Source: Cristatella mucedo
Lineage: Eukaryota > Bryozoa > Phylactolaemata > Cristatellidae
Length of the DNA stretch: 64,000 bases
Assembly: GCA_009760855.2 (NCBI GenBank)
Contig: WPIO01000099.1
Coordinates: forward strand, 1,054,001 to 1,118,000
Reading direction: 5' to 3'
The notes under the pieces were generated by a model. The model made no database searches and was not told the origin of the DNA. It saw nothing but the letters and a program-made list of their open reading frames with translations. Numbering within the stretch: the stretch's first letter is position 1; every line of letters starts with the position of its first letter. Positions 56,905-64,000 of this stretch are shown here, piece by piece. A program made the position numbers and the translations under genes.

Positions 56905-58240
56905 GGATCTGGTTGGCTGGAGCCAAAGAATGAAGGGGCCTAAAAGTCAGTGGCAACTGCAATGCTTACGACAAACAAGCCTAGCTGCAGAGTTTTGCAC
57001 CAGCTGCAATCGCCTGATCGCACATGCTGGTCGGCCAGTAAGCAGTGAGTTAAAGAAGTCGAGACCAGATGTCGCAAACGCATGGACCAATTCAGAGCCG
57101 GTATCCCTGTCTAAGCAAACCTGAAGGTTAGCAATATTATGTAGCTGAAAGAAGGCAGACTTGACTGTGGAACTAATTTGGTCGTCCAATGAAAGGTCAT
57201 TTTCAAGTAGGACACCTAGATTTCCTGCAGATTCAACAGGAGATACGCTGACAGAGCCAATTTTGAGCGTTACGATTTCCATTTTCTGAATCCACTTGGT
57301 TTGCCCAAAGCTAGTTAGTTGTCATCATTTAATTTAAGAAAGTTTGCTGCCCTCCATGTATAGATGGCATTAATACAACCAGCAAGAGTTGAGAGAATAT
57401 GACGTGCTGGAGGGATCAAAGGAAAGTATAACTGAGTGTCATCTGCATGGAAGTGAAAGCCTAGGTTGTGCGTGGCAATCGCGTCGGCAAGAGGCAGCGT
57501 GTAAATTGCGAAAAGAATCGGACCAAGCACAGAGCCCCGAGGTACTACAGTGGTTCATCTGATGATCTTTTACAGTTCACATCAATACTCGGGAGACTCT
57601 TTCCGAGGACTTTAACCATTTCAGTGCAGTACCAATGAAGGCTACTGCTTGTTCTCAGTGTGCTTCTGCAGTCTAATTTAAATTTTGGGTCTGCTTTAAC
57701 AAGGACACCGTAGCCAAGCTGGTTCACACCTTTGCGACGTTCGGTCTGGATATCCTTAACTCATTACTCGAAAGCCTTCTCGCGTATGCAATGAGAAGCT
57801 TGCAGTCGATGCCAAACTCTACGTTTACACTCTGTCGTGAAGTTCACAACTTCCAAATCAGCTCATTTTTCACCGAAGTTTCGTGGCTTTCCTTCAGGAG
57901 ACTTACTTAGGGTCCGTCGCTCACGTTCAGGTCTCTTCCTTAGCTTGCTCCAGCCGACCGATCTGAAAGACTTCTTAATCAGCCTTGGCATCGGTGCAGC
58001 AGCACTTGTGACTCGTCGTTGGGCTTTGCCCCTAGCCAATACAAAACATGGAATTATCTTCTGACTAACTTTGTGACCCTCCTTGACTTATAGACGACCT
58101 GTTTCACATGGCATTTGTTCCGCCGTGGGAATTGTTCTTTATGTGTACCTCCATGCTGCGGTGTGCAAACTGTATCTAACCGATTATTGAAGCGCTTCCT
58201 TTCCAGCACATGTGAAGTGTTTAGAAAGAGATCTGCGCAG
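56905..58240. mobile_element. LINE-A pieces, minus then plus
   Basis: 56905-57660 is minus: [50 protein letters not shown] (YADD changed to HADD), SVLGPILFAIYTLPLADAIA. 57680-58240 is plus and old: DKDT, KLVH-like and PAYLSDLL-like traces, ending near AGCACATGTGAAGTGTTTAG. Confidence 0.8.
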
Positions 58241-58504
58241 CGGTCTTCTAATTATCTGCACAACGGACAGGCAGCGGTCGTCTAGGTTAGCCGGTTCGAT
58301 CAGGCTGCTGGCCGGCCGACGTGAGGAGTACTCTAGCTAATGGGGCCGAAACTCCGGTTGTAGCCTCAGTCTGCAGCTGATGACTAGACGACCAGCAGTG
58401 GCCTCTGGCTTCTGGCAGGAGGTGCAAGCCAATAATAATAATTGCTGGTTGTCAGTCATTCTGCACCCAGTGGTACAGGGCTGAAAAGGCCAAATATATG
58501 ATAT

Positions 58505-58668
58505 TATTAGCTGATTTAACGGCCTCATCTGTATAGCGGCAGAAGAGCCTGAATAGCTTTCACCGCTGCTTGCAGTTGGCAACAAAGGATCGCCCGCTGC
58601 ATGATTCGAACCCACGACCTCGGTTGTGAAGAGTGAGCACCTTACCACTTAGGCTGTCATGGCCCAAA
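58505..58668 (-). mobile_element. SINE-B
   Basis: In reverse: CATGACAGCCTAAGTGGTAA, GAGGTCGTGGGTTCGAATCA (a perfect GTTCGAATC box B), GGCGATCCTTTGTTGCCAAC, GAGGCCGTTAAATCAGCTAA. Confidence 0.88.
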
Positions 58669-58669
58669 G

Positions 58670-59985
58670 AGCAAGCGAAAGAAAAGGGTTCTTTCCTAAA
58701 ATACCTCAACAAGCAAAAATCCTCTAAAGAAATCGCCAGACGTGTCAGACAAAAAATGTATACAGCGGAGAAATGTCTGGATGAGCAAGATACAGAAACC
58801 GCACTCCAACTTCCTAATAAAGACAAAAACTAGACAGAGATAAGTGATAATTGTAGTCTAAATTGTCGTCGCGAGCGGCACAGCGCGCGAGCCGACGAGG
58901 AACACCACCAGTTTATTTCCTCCACACCCTCAGCCGGCGGAAGCGCCACTGCCCGCCAGCAGACGTTCGCCAGCTTCCGTCGTCTGCGGTACCGGAACGC
59001 TGCGCTCTCATTCGTTGGCGCCGTTGCCAACGCCTAGCTGCGCTCCGATTGGCTAGCCGGTGGCCAGGAGGGCCACCCAGCCTAGGACTGGCAGATAGCA
59101 ACATTTAGGTGCTGTCACGGACTGCGGTATACATAAACAAAACCACAATAATGAAGATGATGCAGTTGATAATCAAGACAATGCAGCTAAAATCTTGAAA
59201 AGAAAAGTTGAGCGGAGTTGGATTACAGTGACCCTGCCACATAGCCCTATGGTATTATTACAAACATCATTTCACTTCTAGTGCAACAGGGCGGCAGAAG
59301 GTTTGTGCCCGTGACTTTTCGAAAGATTCGAATAGGCGATTTTCTCAGCTCTATTACAAAAGAATGCTTGCTTATTGGGAGGAGATGTGCTGCCTGTTGT
59401 TGATGTATTCTATATCAAGGATGTATTCTATATCAAGAGATTTAGTATTTTGCTTTGTCTGTAAGCTATTCAGCAGGAAGGCTGGCATCTCGTATAATAT
59501 TATAATAACTCGTCCACGCAAGAAGTTAGCTGTACAGATTGAAATAATCTGTCTGCATTTTCTTCTCACGCGCGAAAAGTCCATCGCACCTAGAAAGTTC
59601 TCAAGCTTGGAGGGAATTATAGGTTCGGCCAGCATAAGGGACAGGACGAGAGATGAGACAATTCGACAGACCATTAGGCAACAAGTGGAATTTTGCAAGC
59701 AAGCATATGGGAGCACCTTGATTGGCAAGAGTACTAGTAACCCGAAATGCAGTGGATTCTTCGGATCGAATGAAAAACCTTTTTTCTTTTTCTTCGTTTT
59801 TTCTCTTTTTGGGAATGGAAACTTTCTCAAATCCATTGAGTTTCTGGCCTTCAAGATGACGAAGCGCGTTCGGAGGGTTGCTGACAAAGAAACTCACCTA
59901 CATTATCTCGGCAAAGACATTCCGAATGAATGTATACGAACTTTAGCTTTTAAGAGAAATCAATGGTATTCATTTGCCTAGCGCT
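58670..59985 (+). pseudogene. hAT-like transposase N-terminal remnant, split by an LTR
   Basis: After the LTR, frames read DFSKDSNRRFSQLYYKRMLA, YWEEM and DLVFCFVCKLFSRKAGI. The order 'aromatic R-x-F ... W-x-x-Y-S-x-S-x-D-x-x-F-C-x-x-C-x-L-F' is the TTF-type zinc finger that opens many hAT/ZMYM-like transposases. A 20 bp tandem duplication (around 59403-59441) repeats MYSISR. Before the LTR, KEIARRVRQKMYTAEKCL may belong to the same element. The catalytic core is not seen; the open stretch to 59981 is of uncertain meaning. Identification rests on one motif. Confidence 0.55.
58852..59147 (-). mobile_element. Probable solo LTR (296 bp)
   Basis: In reverse it runs from TGTGGTTTTG to GACTACA, with AATAAACTGGTGGTGTTCC as a likely polyadenylation region and a GC-rich body. 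ATAAT flanks both ends (58847-58851, 59148-59152). The AT-rich duplication could be chance. Confidence 0.55.
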
Positions 59986-60100
59986 ATAATATAACTAATC
60001 TTTATTCGGGCGTTTCACATATGCCACGGGGGTTGAGCCCACGACCTCGGCCAGACCGTGGTCGGGGCGAGCACCATGACTACTGGGCCAAACACGAGAA
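59985..60100 (-). mobile_element. SINE-A
   Basis: In reverse: GTTTGGCCCAGTAGTCATGG, GAGGTCGTGGGCTCAACCCC, GAAACGCCCGAATAAAGATT. Confidence 0.82.
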
Positions 60101-60244
60101 GCCAAGTCAGCAAAACACTACTCAGCTATCTTTGCATAATTATTTGTTTTGTTCACCAAAGTGAACTGAAGTGATAATCAGAGAGCTTTTTCTTGGCTTC
60201 ATCCCGTTACAAGAGACCACGGGTCATTCACGATTCATGACAGA

Positions 60245-60965
60245 AGTGGGAAGCATAGCAGAGTCAGGAGAGCAGTTGAGGTAGTGAGTAGCATATAAGT
60301 AGCAGCTCAGGACCGCTGAAAAGGATGCGCCGTAGTCGGCAGCAGGAGAGTATTTGTCGTTGTATGAGAATTGTGGAAGCGAGTTCGACAGTAAAGGACC
60401 TGCAGAGCTAAAGCTTCTGTCGCCAACGGTCTTTATGTGGAGGAATAAAACAGCTATTTTGTTGTCCATACACTACTTGAGGGCACGATGAGGCTGAAAC
60501 TGGTGCAACAGTTCAGCTTGGTATGGAGGAGCCAAGCCATGGCAGGCCTTGCGGGTCGTGGGTTAGAGTAAGAACTTTGCTCTGTATTCGTTGATCAAGG
60601 GAAGCCATCCTAGCTCTTTTAGCTAAGGAGACACGTTTTCAAACCTCCGGGAATTAAAAACTAGTCTTGCAGCCAAATCCATTGCCAGATGTAGTGGCCA
60701 AGTTGCCTTTTTTGGTAGCCCAGTGAGAAGGGAATCACAATAATGAAGCCGAGAAAATCTAAGGAGCTAGTTGAATTTTTTGCAAGCAGCTGTGGAAGAC
60801 AGCTATTAATCTTAGATAGGGATCGGACATGATGGCTAGCTGTGGAGGCAGTCTTCTAAATGAAGCTTTTAAAATTGAGGCAGCTGTCGAAGACGGCACC
60901 TAAATTTTGAGCACGTGGTAATGGTTGCACAACAGCATCACCTATTAAAAGCGAAAAGCCTTATA
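60245..60965 (-). mobile_element. LINE-B copy, longest in the window
   Basis: In reverse: RT palm-end text, LKTVGDRSFSSAGPLLSNSL, QFSYNDKYSPAADYGASFSA, tail with CTGACTCTGCTATGCTTCCC. Overlaps the end of the hAT remnant at its 5' side. Confidence 0.85.
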
Positions 60966-60984
60966 GAAATATTTCAAGAATCCA

Positions 60985-61510
60985 AGTTTTTTAAAGTGAC
61001 TTGTCTAAGAGATACGATTTTAGTGTAGAATAGAAATCCTTAAAGACCGAAAAAACTCTTTCGACGTCCGTTGATGTCGGATGAATGGATAAAATTGCAT
61101 CGTACAATTTCTGACGATTTTCAGTTAGCTTGTCAGAGTTCTTGAAGAGCTTGAATTCGGAATTTAGCCATTTGAAACTGTTTTTCCCTCTCGTCTGCAA
61201 TGATGATCCATCTTTTCAAAGAAACTAATTCAATTCATCTTGAAGACCCAAGTTCACATTTTCTGCATCATTTGACGACTTTTTGACGATAGCTTCTACG
61301 TTGTTGACTGCCAATAGAAGAAACGCTTGATTTCCAGCGAAACTTATTAGAGTTTTTGGCGGTCGACAAACGAATCTTTGCGCATGAGGTTCATGCTATT
61401 CTTTTTCAATCGCTCTTCAATGCAGCAATTCAAATTTTCCTTTAGCTTGCTGCTAATCATTGAACTTAGGTTAGAGTGCTTGTTAAACATGAATTCTAAA
61501 ATTGCGTCAT
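60985..61510 (-). pseudogene. hAT transposase C-terminal remnant
   Basis: In reverse: ILSIHPTSTDVERVFSVFKD is the hAT C-terminal dimerisation motif (usual form: P-x-S-S-x-x-x-E-R-x-F-S). Upstream in shifted frames come FNKHSNLSSMISSKLKENLN, LISFAGNQAFLLLAVNNVEA and KKSSNDAENVNLGLQDELN. At least one frameshift near 61200. Orientation is opposite to the hAT N-terminal remnant at 58.7-59.98 kb, so they are separate or rearranged. Confidence 0.72.
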
Positions 61511-61759
61511 CACTCATTAATTAAATGATGATAAAACCGAACTGCTGCTCATAGAACACCCTAAGCGTGTAGCTGGATTAAAAGGCTTTGCTGTTCTAAT
61601 AGGTGATGCTATTGTGCGACACTCACCACGTGCTCGAAATTTAGGTTTTATAATTCATGTTCAACAAGCACTCTAACCTGAGTACAGTGATTAGCAGCAA
61701 GCTAAAGGAAAATTTGAATTGTTGCATTGAAGAGATATTGAAAAAAATAGCATGAACCT
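61387..61759. repeat. Inverted repeat of about 108 bp arms around a LINE-B RT piece
   Basis: The left arm 61387-61495 is the complement of 61650-61759 with a few changes (AGGTTCATGCTATTC vs AATAGCATGAACCT; GCTTGTTAAACATGAATT vs AATTCATGTTCAACAAGC). The spacer 61500-61650 reads LNDDKTELLLIEHPKRVAGL and HSPRARNLGF, a LINE-B-type RT segment in plus orientation. Confidence 0.85.
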
Positions 61760-64000
61760 TTATCTCAGATTTCTCCGATCTCATTTCGATTCCGTGTGCA
61801 AGAAATCGATCCTTCCTCGTTATGGGTGATTTCAACGTTCACTTTGATAACTTATCTGACGCTTTCAGCACCGCATTTTGTGCATTGACTGACTCATTGT
61901 CTCTTGTGGCTCATGTGCATGGCCCTAACCACATCAAGGGTCACACACTCGACCAGATTTTTTCATACAAATGCACTTTGTCATCACCAATTATTACCAA
62001 ATCCTGCTTATCTGACGACATGCAGATCTCATTCAATCTACAGTGTGTGCCCACATCCTCCTGTAAAATAACCTGTGAATCGCGAAACCTCAAGACCCTT
62101 GACATCGATGCTGTCCGTGAGAGAATATCTGCTTCACCTCTGCTGCTCAGTCCTCCCTCTGATCTGTCATCATTGGTAGATATCTACAACACGACACTAG
62201 CTGACACGCTGGACGAGTTTGCACCTCTGACAAAGCGCACTGTGCGCGCCCAGTACAGACGGCCTATGGTTTACCACAGACATTAAACTAGCCAGGTCTA
62301 CTAAACGAAAGCTTGAAAAAGCACACACAAGATCCGGAGTAACTGTCCATCGACAGGCATATGAAGACTATTGTAGGTCGTACCAATCGATCCTAGAAAA
62401 GGCCAAGTCTAGCTTCTATAGAAACATTGTTGAATCACAGATGCACAATCCAAAAATGCTGATGTCAACAATAAACTATCTCCTCAACCATTGCCAGATT
62501 AGCTCCTTACCTGATGATCTATGCGATGATCTAGCCAATCGCTTCTCTCGATTCTTTGTACAGAAGATAGACAAGATCAGGGAATCCGTCCGTGCGATGA
62601 CAACCTGCCCACTAGAATGCTGTTCCTCAGTTCCTGGCTGCACCTCAATGTCTGCATTTAAGCAGGTCACTAGTGATCTAGTCCTAAAGTTCGTATCTCA
62701 ATCAAAGAAGGCAACAAGTCCTCAGGACCCTATCCCCACTGTCCTGCTCCTACGTTGCATTGATCTGCTGCTGCCATGCATAACTAACATCGTTATTATG
62801 TCATTAGCCTCAGGTCATGTCCCAGCACCTTTCAAAAAAGCTGTAGTCAGGCCACTTCTCAAGAAAGCGACACTAGACCAAGAGAACTTAAGCAACTACC
62901 GCTCAGTCTCCCTTCTACCATTCCTTTCAAAGACACTGGAACGGGTCGTGGCTGACCAGCTGAACTCATATATCGAAACCTCACACCTTGCTAGTAAGTT
63001 CCAGTCTGGCTTTAGAGCTAATCACTCGACAGAGTCAGCATTGCTTAGGGTATACAACGACCTACGACCTACTTAGGAATGCAGACATGGGTAAAGTGTC
63101 TCTGCTTGTTTTGCTCGATCTTTCGGCGGCTTTTGACACCATCGATCACCAAGTCCTTCTCGAGCGCCTCTCATCTCGCCTGGGCATCACTGGCATTGCT
63201 CTGCAGCGGTTCAGGTCCTATCTCAGTGGGAGACTCCAGAGTATTGACGTGAATGGACAAAGATCATCTGAAGTACCTCTGAAATAGAGAGTACCTCAGG
63301 GCTCCGTGCTGGGTCCGGTTCTTTTCACGGTTTGTACTCTCCCTCTTGCTGATGTGATTGCCAAGTACAATCTAGGCTTTCACTTCTATGCGGATGACAC
63401 TCAGTTGTACCTTTGCTTTGATCCCTTCCAGCCTTCAAGCACCTCAAATTCTCTCAACTCACTCGCTGCATGCATTGATGACATCTGCACATGGATGGCA
63501 GCAAATTTTCTAAAGCTCGACGATGATAAAACTAACTTACTAGTTGTGGGAAAACCCAATGTGATTCAGAGATTGGAAAGGCTGACTCTCAATATGGGCT
63601 CGGCCAGCATATCTCCAGTTGAATCAGCTTGAAATCTAGGTGACATATTCCAAAGCGACTTCTCGTCAGACGACCATATCAGCTCCACAGTCAAATCTGC
63701 CCATTTTCAGCTTCATAACATTGCTAAAATTTGGGCTTGTTTATATTAGGATACCACGTCCAAGTTGGTCCATGCATTTGTGACATCCCGTCTCGACTTC
63801 TGCAACTCACTGCTTACTGGCCTACCAGCATGTGCAATCAGGCGATTGCAGCTGGTGCAAAACTCTGCAGCTAGGCTTGTCTGTCGTGAGCGTCGCAGTG
63901 GCCACATTACTCCACTTCTCGCCGACCTGCACTGGCTACCAGTCAAGCAACGGATTGACTTCAAGGTTTTGTCGCTCACTTTTTGGTCCCTTCATTCTAT
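61760..64000 (+). mobile_element. LINE-A, most complete copy, runs off the window
   Basis: Endonuclease end: LVMGDFNVHFDNLSDAF (GDFN motif), LDQIFSYKCTLSSPIITKSC. Linker: [137 protein letters not shown] with the catalytic YADD. Lesions include a tandem ACGACCT duplication at about 63058-63070 causing a shift, a stop in place of Tyr near 63285, and stops near 63630 and 63746. The CR1/L2-group assignment is from motif wording only. It copied itself by target-primed reverse transcription; this copy is dead. Confidence 0.93.

Overview
The window is nuclear DNA of a metazoan, probably an invertebrate; I cannot name the species. The grounds are spliced genes with GT-AG introns, C2H2 zinc-finger genes, tRNA-headed SINEs, CR1/L2-like LINEs, MULE and hAT transposon remains, solo LTRs, satellite DNA and long microsatellites. 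There is no operon structure and no sign of bacterial, viral or CRISPR content. Most of the window is mobile DNA.

Host genes. (1) On the minus strand (about 9.2 to 4.1 kb) lie three exons of a short-chain dehydrogenase/reductase like HSDL1/HSD17B12. The splice phases match from exon to exon; the 5' UTR start and the C-terminal exons are outside the window or not seen. (2) On the plus strand are three paralogous C2H2 zinc-finger genes, called ZNF1, ZNF2 and ZNF3 here. Each appears to have a GC-rich promoter with a non-coding first exon ending in GTAAG(T/C) (exon ends 20138, 40839, 49907), one large intron packed with transposons, and one terminal exon carrying all fingers (ZNF1 16 fingers, ZNF2 7 intact plus a frameshifted tail, ZNF3 9). 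The intron, 3' UTR and downstream flank are still alignable between copies, so they arose by duplication of whole genes. ZNF2 looks like a mosaic, ZNF3-like at its 5' end and ZNF1-like at its 3' end, broken by a 4-base deletion.

Mobile DNA. Two LINE families dominate. LINE-A (CR1/L2-like; endonuclease and reverse transcriptase readable, best copy 61.76-64.0 kb) ends in a hairpin followed by (ATT)n. LINE-B has a different tail ending in CATTA repeats. Two tRNA-like SINE families are present; SINE-A shares the LINE-A hairpin tail and SINE-B does not. There are also a 1.4 kb MULE-type element with reiterated terminal repeats nested in a LINE, hAT transposase remnants, a solo LTR with a perfect 5 bp target duplication (28.7-29.1 kb), and a second likely solo LTR (58.9-59.1 kb). 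A satellite array with a monomer of about 173 bp lies at 35.4-39.1 kb and is interrupted by a LINE and a SINE. A GC-rich repeat, R1, occurs at 17.7-19.0 kb and inverted at 48.95-49.67 kb, each copy just upstream of a ZNF promoter.

Stretches in which I recognise nothing beyond short simple repeats: 1-104, 196-604, 4382-5540 and 5803-6290 (introns), 6901-8093, 8173-9008, 9538-10167, 10463-10727, 11611-11877, 12018-13282 (a short (ATT)n near 12.76-12.80 kb), 16476-17703, 19021-19483, 20139-21261 (GC-rich ZNF1 intron), 23751-24036, 24203-26030 (except a GA tract), 26256-26586, 26760-27264, 29149-29782, 34871-35174, 39076-40066 (except one weak LINE trace), 42076-42594, 46201-46589, 47481-48107, 48421-48949, 52317-53349, 55808-56264, 56399-56904 and 58241-58504.
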